Origin: Verrucomicrobia bacterium UBA3750
Lineage (GTDB): Bacteria > Verrucomicrobiota > Kiritimatiellia > RFP12 > UBA1067
Reading direction: 5' to 3'
Assembly: GCA_002371755.1 (NCBI GenBank)
Contig: DFGM01000055.1
Location: 1 to 28,205, forward strand
DNA: 28,205 nucleotides
Position numbers and translations under genes: made by a program. Below, one piece after another: positions 7,982 through 14,377 of this stretch; position 1 is the first letter of the stretch, and each line of letters opens with the position of its first letter. The notes under the pieces were generated by a model. The model saw only the letters and a list, made by a program, of their open reading frames with translations, did not search any database and was not told the origin of the DNA.

Positions 7982-8586
7982 CAATCACCTACCAAGTAAA
8001 GAACGCTGTATACGTGAATCTCACGAATCGCTGTCCGTGCGCATGCACATTCTGCCTGCGGCAGAATGGCGCGACGATATTCGGCTCGCCCGACCTTTGG
8101 CTCGAGCGCGAGCCAACACTAGAGGAAGTCATCGCTTCCGTGGACGGTTGGGACTGGACTAAATACAAGGAACTCGTCTTCTGCGGCTACGGCGAGCCGA
8201 CGGAACGGCTGGACACGCTTCTCGCCGTCGCCAGGCACATGAAAGAACACCACCCGGATGTGAAGATACGCGTGAACACGAACGGTCTTGCCGATCTCAT
8301 AACCGGGGGAAAGACCGCCCCTCGTTTCGCGGGGCTTGTGGATGTCGTATCCATATCGCTCAACACCGACGATCCGAAGGAATATCTTGAAGTCTGCCGC
8401 CCCAAGTTCGGGGAAAGAGCCTACCAGGCCATGCTCGATTTTGCGAAAGAAGTGCGCGCCTTCGTCCCTGACGTGGTGATGACTGTCGTGGATTCGCCCG
8501 TGACATCGCCCGAAAAACAAGCTCGCTGCCGCGCCATTTGCGATCGTCTCGGCGTGCGCCTGCGCATCCGCCCCTTCGAAAGCTGA
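7978..8586 (+). CDS. Radical SAM protein, TatD-linked type
   Basis: This 202-residue small radical SAM enzyme should hold one 4Fe-4S cluster bound by the CX3CX2C motif within 'NRCPCACTFCLR'. The start 'MTITYQVKNAVYVNLTNRC' and the later 'VFCGYGEPTERL', 'VNTNGLADL' and 'VVSISLNTDDPKEY' match the TatD-family-associated radical SAM group in overall appearance. The reaction of that group is unknown. The ATG overlaps the PHP stop; an in-frame extension to 7684 lies inside the PHP gene and is not used. It is the last gene of the operon and a terminator follows. No TatD gene is adjacent; the partner here is a PHP phosphoesterase. Confidence 0.85.
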   Translation: MTITYQVKNAVYVNLTNRCPCACTFCLRQNGATIFGSPDLWLEREPTLEEVIASVDGWDWTKYKELVFCGYGEPTERLDTLLAVARHMKEHHPDVKIRVNTNGLADLITGGKTAPRFAGLVDVVSISLNTDDPKEYLEVCRPKFGERAYQAMLDFAKEVRAFVPDVVMTVVDSPVTSPEKQARCRAICDRLGVRLRIRPFES

Positions 8587-8590
8587 GAAA

Positions 8591-8628
8591 GCGACGCACG
8601 GCATTCGCTGTGCGCCGCATTATTCTCC
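8591..8628 (+). terminator. Hairpin terminator of the 605-8586 operon
   Basis: The arms GCGACGCACGG (8591-8601) and CTGTGCGCCGC (8608-8618) pair with one A-C mismatch and one G-T pair around loop CATTCG. ATTATTCTCC follows. It starts 4 bases after the radical SAM stop and lies between convergent genes. Confidence 0.6.
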
Positions 8629-8648
8629 TAAAGATGCCAAGGCATAGA

Positions 8649-9665
8649 TCAGAAGCGGCTTTCGAAAGCGGCTTTCTTCTTCTGGCTAGCCTTTTTGGCT
8701 TCTTTTCTAAGTGTAGCCTTGCTCACACGACGAAGAATGTATGTATGTTCGTCAGTATCAAGCTCGTCCAACTCTAGATTCCCGATGGGAACGGCTTTCG
8801 AAGCCAGTGGACCTGTGCGCGAAATCTGCACACGCCCCACATCGTCGCCGTCAAAGCCAAGAAACGCTCCAGTATCAGGATCGGTAAGTGGTTCGTCCGC
8901 CTCCATCACATCGAAGATGTCATCTTCCTTGACTTCTTCGTCGGTCATGTTAATGGTGACATTCTTCTTGCCGACTTTCACGATTTTTGCAGGGTATGCT
9001 ATGTCGCGAAGAACGTCGGCCGCCATGTGGCACGCTTCGTCTATCGCATCACGCATGCCCTGTCCCGTCGAAGAAGCGAACTCCGATGTGGACATTGCCT
9101 TGTCGACGCCATACCCGATTGCCGACTTCTGAATTAAGATCTTACCTGTTTCACCGTTTGTAATCTTGATCTGAAGCTCGACCTTGGACTTTACGACGGC
9201 AGAAGCGACACCCTCAGAAGAACCTCCGGACTTGTCTTTGCCGCAATAAAGAACATTGCCGTAGATGATATAGGACGCGGCCTTCATCTTGCCTGACTCG
9301 GGAGCGTCGGCATCCTCCTCGGTCTCAGTGAGACCCGAAGCAGCAAGCCTCTGCTCGCTCATCGCGGACTTGAGCTGCTCGCGCTCAACAACCTCGAACT
9401 TGCGGGCGCCGACTACGCACTGCTGGACGCGTGTACGAATCGTCTCAAATGTGCTGTCAGAGGCACCCGACTTGTTCTCGAATTTTTCGACCGCCACGAC
9501 AATGCGCTCGGAAGCGTCGGCCTTCTTGGCCTTCTTCCCCAATTTATTGGGGGTTCTCATCTCTTCTGCATCTTCTACATCCTCGTTTGCATACGCCGTC
9601 GATGCGACGAACGAGATTGCGAGAAGTCCCACGAGAGAGAGCTTCAGTAATGTCTTTGTATCCAT
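8649..9665 (-). CDS. CsgG/FlgT-like exported protein
   Basis: This 338-residue protein has a Sec signal peptide ending near 'ASTAYA' (21-26) and no lipobox. Residues 54-225 look like a CsgG fold: 'RIVVAVEKFENKSG', 'VGARKFEVVEREQLKSAMSEQ', 'AASYIIYGNV', 'KVELQIKITNGETGKIL'. Residues 226-312 form a small beta domain ('AKIVKVGKKNVTINM', 'KEDDIFDVM', 'DTGAFLG', 'VGRVQISR') like the C-terminal domain of FlgT-type proteins. The tail is very basic (KEAKKASQKKKAAF). CsgG proper is a lipoprotein channel for curli; this one lacks the lipid anchor, so a periplasmic assembly role is likelier. It is the last gene of a three-gene cluster, with AAGGAAAACAG before the ATG. Confidence 0.75.
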   Translation of the reverse strand: MDTKTLLKLSLVGLLAISFVASTAYANEDVEDAEEMRTPNKLGKKAKKADASERIVVAVEKFENKSGASDSTFETIRTRVQQCVVGARKFEVVEREQLKSAMSEQRLAASGLTETEEDADAPESGKMKAASYIIYGNVLYCGKDKSGGSSEGVASAVVKSKVELQIKITNGETGKILIQKSAIGYGVDKAMSTSEFASSTGQGMRDAIDEACHMAADVLRDIAYPAKIVKVGKKNVTINMTDEEVKEDDIFDVMEADEPLTDPDTGAFLGFDGDDVGRVQISRTGPLASKAVPIGNLELDELDTDEHTYILRRVSKATLRKEAKKASQKKKAAFESRF

Positions 9666-9713
9666 CTGTTTTCCTTCTTGTTTATGTTGTTGTGTTATTT
9701 GTGCCTAATTGGC

Positions 9714-10349
9714 TTACAAGTCATCAAGATCAAGCGGAAGAAGCGTCGATTCCACTAGCCTGAAGACACCTCCTGGCTGGCGTTCAGCCTCAGCTATCGC
9801 GATTTTATGCTTCGCCTTCGGGAACCTGAAGATGAGCTCCACCTTCACGCCCTTGTTGCCCTTACGCGTCTTGGCGGTCTCAAGAATGTTTTCCTCAAGA
9901 AGTCCACCATTAGTCTCCTTGTCATCCATGAACAGTTTCGTGAACTTATTTAGGGAAACTTTCTTGCGGTATTGGGGGGACATGGCCCACCACATACTCT
10001 CGTAGTCCTCATCCTTCCACAACTTGCAGAAGTAGTGGACAAGGCGACGAGGCTCCGTCGCTTCGGCATCCGGAGGTTCCGGCGGCGGCTTGTCATTCTC
10101 GTCTAAAGAGGCAGGCTTGGCCTTTGCCACAGGTACGGCGACAGGGACGGTTACCATAGCGGGGATGGCTACCACAGCGGGCGCCACAACAACGTCAGGC
10201 GTGGTCTCGGCTTCCGCAACGGCGGCTTTTTTCTTCTTGCGTTTTACGACTACCTCCTCCCATTCGTTTTCCGCATCGGAGTCGGCGGCAAAACACGATT
10301 CCGCCACAACGAAGCATGCGAGCCCCGCAAAAAGCAATAGACTTTTCAT
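9714..10349 (-). CDS. Small exported protein with NTF2-like C-terminal region
   Basis: This 211-residue protein has a signal peptide ending near 'ESCFAA' (17-22). A charged, lysine-rich patch (35-41) leads to a Val/Ala/Pro linker (52-96). The folded C-terminal part (100-211) contains 'RRLVHYFCKLWKDEDYESMWWAMSPQYRKK' in two pieces split by a turn, then 'VKVELIFRFPKAKHKIAIAEAERQ' likewise. The pattern of two helices (with 'DYESMWWAMSPQ') followed by curved strands is like NTF2-fold/DUF3887 domains. The likely location is periplasm. Its place between two CsgG-like genes suggests they act together. The function is unknown. Confidence 0.7.
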   Translation of the reverse strand: MKSLLLFAGLACFVVAESCFAADSDAENEWEEVVVKRKKKKAAVAEAETTPDVVVAPAVVAIPAMVTVPVAVPVAKAKPASLDENDKPPPEPPDAEATEPRRLVHYFCKLWKDEDYESMWWAMSPQYRKKVSLNKFTKLFMDDKETNGGLLEENILETAKTRKGNKGVKVELIFRFPKAKHKIAIAEAERQPGGVFRLVESTLLPLDLDDL

Positions 10350-10364
10350 GCCTAGTTCCCAAAA

Positions 10365-11309
10365 TCAGTTCCCGAGCATCTCGCTTACACCGGTCTTCTC
10401 GAGCATAGAGGAACCCCAGCCGCGGGTCTGTTCGAGAACGCGCACGTACACACCCTTGCGGACATTCGTGACATCGGAATCATCCACAGCGACCCACGCA
10501 CTCTTCTCTTCGACACGCTTGACCTCGCCAGACGCAATATCGTTCTGGTCTCGCTTTGCGCCGCCAACATCGGAGTTGTCGATGATCTCGAAGAAGCATA
10601 CCTTCGAGCCCTCGCTGAGGCCATAATTCTTGCCGATAGAAATCCTGGCGGCGGCACCATCACCGCGAGTCTGGAGAACGCGCGCAGGGGGTGCATACTT
10701 CACACCAATCTTCGCGCAGAAGTCTGCTGCAGCAAGACCAGCTGCACGGTTAAGCGCTTTGGCTAGATCGGCCTCGGAGCTTGCCGGTCGTGTCGGCGGC
10801 TTGATGGATTCGGTCATGATGACCTTCTGAGTCGCCTTGCTGATCCACTTGAAGTCGAATACCACATCAAAAGAGTAGTACGACGTGCTCTGCGTAACGT
10901 TGTGTGTGACGTTAAGAGAAGCTATGCGCGCAACAACCAAAAAATCGGATTCGACACCTGTCGATTCTAGATCCTCCGCATCGGCACCAGATGCAATGGA
11001 GTCCTTGATGATTGCAGCCTGACTTTTGCGGTCGACAATTTCAAAGAATGCGAAACCTGCCAACTTCGCACTCAGCGTGGAATCCAGAACCTCTGCGGTA
11101 TTTCTGGCGATTTGGTCATACTGTTGCCACTGGCCAGGCTGGGCAATCACGGCAACCTTGGCGCGTTCCTCTTCGGTCGTCAACGACTTCGGCGCACCTT
11201 CATCTATGTATACCGCTCTGTCCTTGGGACCAAGCGGCATTCCTTCGGGATTGAACGCACAACCGGCCAACAGGGCTACAGCCCCCATGCCGACAATCAT
11301 CTGTTTCAT
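10365..11309 (-). CDS. CsgG/FlgT-like outer-membrane lipoprotein
   Basis: This 314-residue protein has signal and lipobox 'ALLAGC' with C17 as the lipidated residue; alanine at +2 favours the outer membrane. Residues 50-205 show a CsgG-like layout: 'KVAVIAQPGQW', 'LDSTLSAKLAGFAFFEIVDRK', 'SDFLVVARIASLNVTH', 'DVVFDFKWISKATQKVIM'. Residues 206-293 form a beta domain ('ARVLQTRGDGAAARISIG', 'LSEGSKVCFFEI', 'IASGEVKRVEEKSAWVAV', 'VRKGVYVRV') in the same order as in the CsgG-like gene at 8649. It is first in the cluster, with AAAGGAAAC before its ATG. Family placement is by pattern only. Confidence 0.72.
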   Translation of the reverse strand: MKQMIVGMGAVALLAGCAFNPEGMPLGPKDRAVYIDEGAPKSLTTEEERAKVAVIAQPGQWQQYDQIARNTAEVLDSTLSAKLAGFAFFEIVDRKSQAAIIKDSIASGADAEDLESTGVESDFLVVARIASLNVTHNVTQSTSYYSFDVVFDFKWISKATQKVIMTESIKPPTRPASSEADLAKALNRAAGLAAADFCAKIGVKYAPPARVLQTRGDGAAARISIGKNYGLSEGSKVCFFEIIDNSDVGGAKRDQNDIASGEVKRVEEKSAWVAVDDSDVTNVRKGVYVRVLEQTRGWGSSMLEKTGVSEMLGN

Positions 11310-11421
11310 GTTATTGTTTCCTTTTGCCCTTGTTTTATTTCACAGCTCAAAAACCGGGCCAGCCCTTGTGCCGTGTCGCTTTCCGCGAAACAGCCGGACA
11401 CGATTTGATGGCATGAAGAAG

Positions 11422-11550
11422 CCTCTCGTTCGTGTCTCTCGCGAGGTCCTGATAATTACCCTGTACGAAACACGAAGAGAGGCAAGCGCATATACGCTTC
11501 CTCTGCAAGGTGCCGTCGTACAAGAAATTTATCAGGTTTCGCGAGACGAC
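11422..11550. other. Long structured inverted repeat with two alternative folds
   Basis: In fold A, 11422-11435 pairs with 11470-11482 (13 bp, one bulged G). In fold B, TCTCGCGA (11437-11444) pairs with 11539-11546, CCTGATAA (11448-11455) with 11529-11536, and TGTACGA (11462-11468) with 11516-11522. Inside these lies a 10-bp hairpin, 11478-11488 with 11495-11504, loop CATATA. The folds exclude each other because they share bases 11470-11482. Symmetry means either strand could fold. It may be a regulatory leader of the minus-strand lipoprotein cluster, a plus-strand small RNA, or a MITE-like remnant. Confidence 0.5.
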
Positions 11551-11619
11551 TGCTTTGCAGATTGCATTGCAAATTGTTGTTTCCCCTTCGCACCTTTCGG
11601 CGGCTACGGAGGACAGATT

Positions 11620-11645
11620 GACGGGTTTGCCCGTCTTGTTATCGT
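11620..11645 (+). terminator. Terminator-like hairpin
   Basis: GACGGG-TTTG-CCCGTC is a perfect 6-bp stem with a 4-base loop (11620-11635), followed on the plus strand by TTGTTATCG and then TTTT. The minus strand has no T-run after the stem, so it fits plus-strand transcription best. No plus-strand gene is seen upstream. Confidence 0.4.
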
Positions 11646-11713
11646 TTTACTGAGTTGGTATTGTTCCTTTCATTTCAGCAATTGCAATAGGGAAAAGGTT
11701 GAAGATGCCAGTA

Positions 11714-12304
11714 CTACTTTAGAAACAGAAACAACTGGTCGTAGGTGATTGGCTTGCCATACTCGATCTCATCGCGGGAACCGAAAAGAGCGAAGCCATT
11801 TTCGCGGTAGAATTTCGCCAAGAAGTCGTTGCCATGCTCCATTTCGACGAATACAATCTGTCCGCCAATCTTTTGCTTCGCCGCAAGCAATTCGTACTTT
11901 GCAAGGTCAAGAAGCTCGACACCCGAAAGCAAATTCCCGTCCTGCACAAGATAATTCTTCCCGATTTGTGCAATAAGGAAAGCCGAAACTGTATATGCAC
12001 CTGTCTCTGGATTTACCTTTGCGAATCGCTCTATCCGCTTGCGCTGAGTTCCGCTAAGGGATTCTGCCTGGAACGCAACCGGCTTGTGTGTAAGCGCAAA
12101 ATAGCCAAGGCACAGACCCGTATCTCCATCAAAGACAAGATGCGTGACTGTCATGCTTTTGCGAGTGAAGTCAATAGCCCGATCTTTAAGATACTCGTCT
12201 ATTTCGGGATTGAACTTGCATGAAAAATCACCGACAGCCTCTCTAGCGACCGCCTCGCCGCCAGAAAGCAAGTCCTCCATGCTGATGACCTTGTATTGCC
12301 TCAT
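11714..12304 (-). CDS. GNAT-family acetyltransferase, probable toxin of a TA pair
   Basis: This 196-residue protein has the GNAT layout: 'THLVFDGDTGLCLGYFALTHKP', 'YTVSAFLIAQIGKNY', 'GVELLDLAKYELLAAKQKIGG', 'IVFVEMEHGNDFLAKFYRENGFALFG'. These are the strand, acetyl-CoA loop and C-terminal strands of the fold. The acetyl-CoA loop (AQIGKNY) departs from the usual R/QxxGxG/A. The gene overlaps the small upstream gene by 4 bp (ATGA), a typical antitoxin-toxin order. Toxins of this fold acetylate aminoacyl-tRNA in other bacteria; here the target is unknown. Base composition looks lower in GC than the neighbours, consistent with transfer. Confidence 0.78.
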   Translation of the reverse strand: MRQYKVISMEDLLSGGEAVAREAVGDFSCKFNPEIDEYLKDRAIDFTRKSMTVTHLVFDGDTGLCLGYFALTHKPVAFQAESLSGTQRKRIERFAKVNPETGAYTVSAFLIAQIGKNYLVQDGNLLSGVELLDLAKYELLAAKQKIGGQIVFVEMEHGNDFLAKFYRENGFALFGSRDEIEYGKPITYDQLFLFLK

Positions 12305-12498
12305 CGTGCCCCCGCAAAGTGGAGATTGCGCTTCAACGCGAAGAAATCCCGAATCTCTTTGGGGTCAATAAGATGTTGCGCATGTACCTTGGGTTCCGGT
12401 TGAGGCCAATGTTCATCAGAGCATAAAGCATCCACAAAGGCCCGAACGCCTTTCGGGTCTTTAAGCTCGATATTCGCCAATATCGAAGATGTCGCCAT
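12301..12498 (-). CDS. Putative antitoxin partner of the GNAT protein
   Basis: This 65-residue protein reads 'MATSSILANIELKDPKGVRAF' then 'VDALCSDE', a proline-rich middle, and 'LIDPKEIRDFFALK'. Short proteins with an 'ANIxIKDPxxxxxFVxAL' start are, to my recollection, frequent just upstream of GNAT genes in gut bacteria, so the call rests on context and that pattern. A good ribosome site (AGGGGA) lies 9 bases before the ATG. Its stop overlaps the GNAT start. No classical DNA-binding motif is obvious, so it may act by binding the toxin alone. Confidence 0.7.
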   Translation of the reverse strand: MATSSILANIELKDPKGVRAFVDALCSDEHWPQPEPKVHAQHLIDPKEIRDFFALKRNLHFAGAR

Positions 12499-12604
12499 CT
12501 TTTCTTCTGTCCCCTTTCATTTTCCCGTTTATATTGTTCTTTTTGTTCATTGTGACCAAGCATTTTCATGTCAAGGCACAATAGCATAAGCAATCAACGC
12601 TGAT

Positions 12605-12610
12605 ATTGTA
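12605..12610 (-). promoter_or_regulatory. Extended -10 promoter for the antitoxin-GNAT pair
   Basis: The minus strand reads TTGTGGTACAATATC. TACAAT at 12610-12605 is preceded by TGG, the same context (TGG-TAnAAT-AT) as the other promoters of the window. It leaves a leader of about 100 bases. A TTGACA hexamer at 12574-12569 has no matching -10 and is less likely to be used. Confidence 0.5.
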
Positions 12611-12754
12611 CCACAAACATCCACGAATTGTCAATAGGGGGAGCCGCGAGAAATGCGCCAGCAAGAAATGCGAGCGTCAATGGTTAAGATTTGCAAAGGA
12701 AGAGGGGCGGGAGGATGTTGATAGGGCGAGCGCGCCGCACACGCCGCTGCGGCT

Positions 12755-12782
12755 CGGCGGGACGCCTCGCCCCACCTTTGAG
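12755..12782 (+). repeat. GC-rich dispersed repeat, copy 1
   Basis: The 28-bp sequence beginning CGGCGGGACGCCTCGCCCCA matches the inverse of 28179-28205 over its whole length except for one extra T in the CCTTTGAG end. A shortened echo, CCGCCCCACCTTG, follows at about 12785-12797. It lies just left of the 22-bp palindrome units. Confidence 0.7.
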
Positions 12783-12809
12783 GTCCGCCCCACCTTGCAC
12801 ATCGGACGA

Positions 12810-12941
12810 AAACCGATTGCGCATGGACAGGTAATCCAATGGGCATTTGATTTGGATTCAATGTCCATTGGGCTGGAAACCAACGCCCATTGGATTTGGA
12901 AGTGACGGGCTTTGGATTTTGGAACGCTGCGCACGGTTGAT
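12810..12941. repeat. Degenerate 22-bp palindrome array
   Basis: Units recur every 22 bp, marked by the central ATG/ACG at 12839, 12861, 12883 and 12905. More decayed units lie at 12817 and 12927. Their cores are CCAATGGGCATTTG, TCAATGTCCATTGG, CCAACGCCCATTGG and GTGACGGGCTTTGG. Both the period and the palindromic core CCAATG-CC-CATTGG are those of the cleaner array at 25909-26084. It lies beyond the NUDIX 3' end. Confidence 0.75.
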
Positions 12942-12962
12942 TTTCTGGCAGGGGCGAAACGG

Positions 12963-13382
12963 TTATGGGGCGAAGAAGGTGTCAGGCGAGGCGGAAAGCG
13001 CCCTGAAGCGCTCGGGAAGGAGGCGTGCGCCTTCCAAATCGTCAAGCGGCCACCATACAAACTCTATCCAATCCTCTTTCGCGGAAACTTCCTCGCCTTC
13101 AACATCCATAGAGTAGACGAGATTTATCTCCGCGTGCGGCTTTCCGTGCTGGAGGAAGTTGTTTTCGACCACGCCAAGGAAGTTCCGGGGAGTGGCGGCA
13201 AGCCCGGTCTCCTCCATCATCTCGCGCGTCAACGCTTCGCGACCCGTCTCGCCGAACTCGATATGCCCTCCCGGCAGATATGTGGTGGAGGAGCCTTTGG
13301 CTTTGCAAAGGAGAATCTTTGCGTCCCGCACGCATACACCGCGCGCAATCGTCTCTATGCCGGCTATTTCGTATTCGTTCAT
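12963..13382 (-). CDS. NUDIX hydrolase
   Basis: This 139-residue enzyme is predicted to cleave a nucleoside diphosphate linked to another group, using Mg. The complete NUDIX box spans 39-61: G39, E45, 'REMMEETGL' (53-61), fitting GX5EX7REUXEEXGU. The segment 'YLPGGHIEFGET' precedes it. The N-terminus 'MNEYEIAGIETIARGVCVRDAKILL' suits the MutT-like or ADP-sugar/NTP clean-up groups, but the substrate is not predictable. It starts 33 bp after the xerC stop; no ribosome site precedes the ATG (CACCATTCAAATC). The region beyond its stop is the palindrome array. Confidence 0.9.
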   Translation of the reverse strand: MNEYEIAGIETIARGVCVRDAKILLCKAKGSSTTYLPGGHIEFGETGREALTREMMEETGLAATPRNFLGVVENNFLQHGKPHAEINLVYSMDVEGEEVSAKEDWIEFVWWPLDDLEGARLLPERFRALSASPDTFFAP

Positions 13383-13396
13383 GATTTGAATGGTGT

Positions 13397-13402
13397 TTTA
13401 TA
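13397..13402 (-). promoter_or_regulatory. Possible -10 for the NUDIX gene
   Basis: TATAAA on the minus strand lies 14 bases before the ATG at 13382, so transcription would begin about 7 bases from the start codon. No -35 or TGn extension is seen. Read-through from xerC is an alternative. Confidence 0.3.
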
Positions 13403-13415
13403 CGGAATTGCGCCA

Positions 13416-14369
13416 TTATGCGCGGGGGTGGGTGCGGGCGAACTCGTCTTTGAGCCGCTCCACCGATACGTGAGTATAGATTTGCGTGGTGGAAAGCGTG
13501 GCATGGCCGAGCATTTCCTGCACACTCCTCAAATCCGCCCCGGCATCAAGCAGGTGGGTGGCGAAAGAATGCCTGAGTTTGTGAGGCGAAAGATCCGTAG
13601 GAAGTCCCGCTTCGGCGAGATACCTCTTCATCTGCTTTTCAACATGGCGCTCGGAAAGACGTTTGAAGTGCTCGCTCAGGAATACAGGCGAGTCATCATC
13701 GGCAAGGTCGCTGCGGCGCGAAGCGATAGTCCTGTGCAGATCCTTAAGCGCGAGAACGCATGGCTCGCCCAGGATGACAAGACGATCCTTGGCTCCCTTG
13801 CCGGTCACAATCACGCCGCCTCGCTTGAAGTCGATATCTCCCCAATTGAGGCTCAGCGCCTCGCCGAGACGGCATCCGGTGGAATAAAGGAACTCATAAA
13901 CGGCGATATCGCGTTTCGCGGAGTAGAGGGCGATTGTTTTTTCGGCCAAATCCTTGCGAGGCTGTTCGAGAAAACGGCGAATCTCCTCCGGGCTCAGGAC
14001 TTTCGGAAGCGATTTTTCTCCTCTCGGCCCCCTGAGAAGCGCGAAAGGATTGGACTTCACCACGCCTTCCCTCCGCAAAAAGAGGTAGAAAGTACGGACA
14101 GCGGCGATTTTGCGCTTAATCGATTTCGCGCTCGCCCCCGCCTTGGAAAGAGCGCGCAAATACGCGTTCGCATCGTTTTCCGAAAGCGTCCACCATTGGA
14201 ACGGCGAGGAAGCCCCGGCCCCCCATTTGGACGTGGCGAGCTGGGCGATATCTATCAGATAGCCGGAAACCGTGTTCTCCGAAGAGTTGCGTTCCGCCGC
14301 GAGGTGGTTGACGAAACGACGCACCAGGGCATCTTCTTCGACGGAATGGTTCGCTTCCAGGCCGGACAT
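13416..14369 (-). CDS. xerC: Tyrosine recombinase XerC-like
   Basis: This 317-residue protein is a site-specific recombinase that with a partner resolves chromosome dimers at dif. The N-terminal SAM-like core-binding domain covers about 10-100. The catalytic set is complete: R167 ('STGCRLGE'), K191 ('TGKGAKDR'), H263 and R266 ('HKLRHSFATHLL'), H289 ('LGHA') and Y298 ('QIYTHV'). A longer frame reaches 14630 inside topA. The ATG at 14369 gives the normal 300-residue size and sits 8 bases after the topA stop, so the two are likely co-transcribed. XerC is more likely than an integrase because of the housekeeping context, but XerD is not excluded. Confidence 0.87.
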   Translation of the reverse strand: MSGLEANHSVEEDALVRRFVNHLAAERNSSENTVSGYLIDIAQLATSKWGAGASSPFQWWTLSENDANAYLRALSKAGASAKSIKRKIAAVRTFYLFLRREGVVKSNPFALLRGPRGEKSLPKVLSPEEIRRFLEQPRKDLAEKTIALYSAKRDIAVYEFLYSTGCRLGEALSLNWGDIDFKRGGVIVTGKGAKDRLVILGEPCVLALKDLHRTIASRRSDLADDDSPVFLSEHFKRLSERHVEKQMKRYLAEAGLPTDLSPHKLRHSFATHLLDAGADLRSVQEMLGHATLSTTQIYTHVSVERLKDEFARTHPRA

Positions 14370-14377
14370 TGCCTTTG

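Larger units (their letters stand above)
11310..11713. other. 404-bp intergenic region without a convincing gene
   Basis: It is bounded by the CsgG-like lipoprotein start and the 3' end of the GNAT gene. It holds a long imperfect inverted repeat (11422-11550), a short inverted repeat TTTGCA/TGCAAA near 11554-11573 and a terminator-like hairpin (11620-11645). No -10 of the kind seen elsewhere in the window is obvious for the 11309-8649 cluster. An open frame on the plus strand from 11413 to 11748 has cysteine-rich, unlikely composition. Confidence 0.6.
12499..12962. other. 464-bp repeat-bearing intergenic region
   Basis: From right to left on the minus strand it holds the 22-bp palindrome units (12810-12941), a GC-rich dispersed repeat (12755-12782), a GC-rich stretch (12640-12755) and the extended -10 promoter and roughly 100-base leader of the TA pair (12499-12610). 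No protein-coding gene is supported. The open frames here read through the repeats. Confidence 0.7.

Noticed and set aside
11413..11748. A plus-strand small protein starting MKKPLVRVSREV
   Set aside because: No ribosome site, cysteine-rich tail without pattern, and it runs through the inverted repeats and the terminator-like hairpin into the GNAT gene.
12569..12574. TTGACA as -35 of the TA pair
   Set aside because: No -10 lies at 16-18 bp on the same strand; the extended -10 at 12605 is better.
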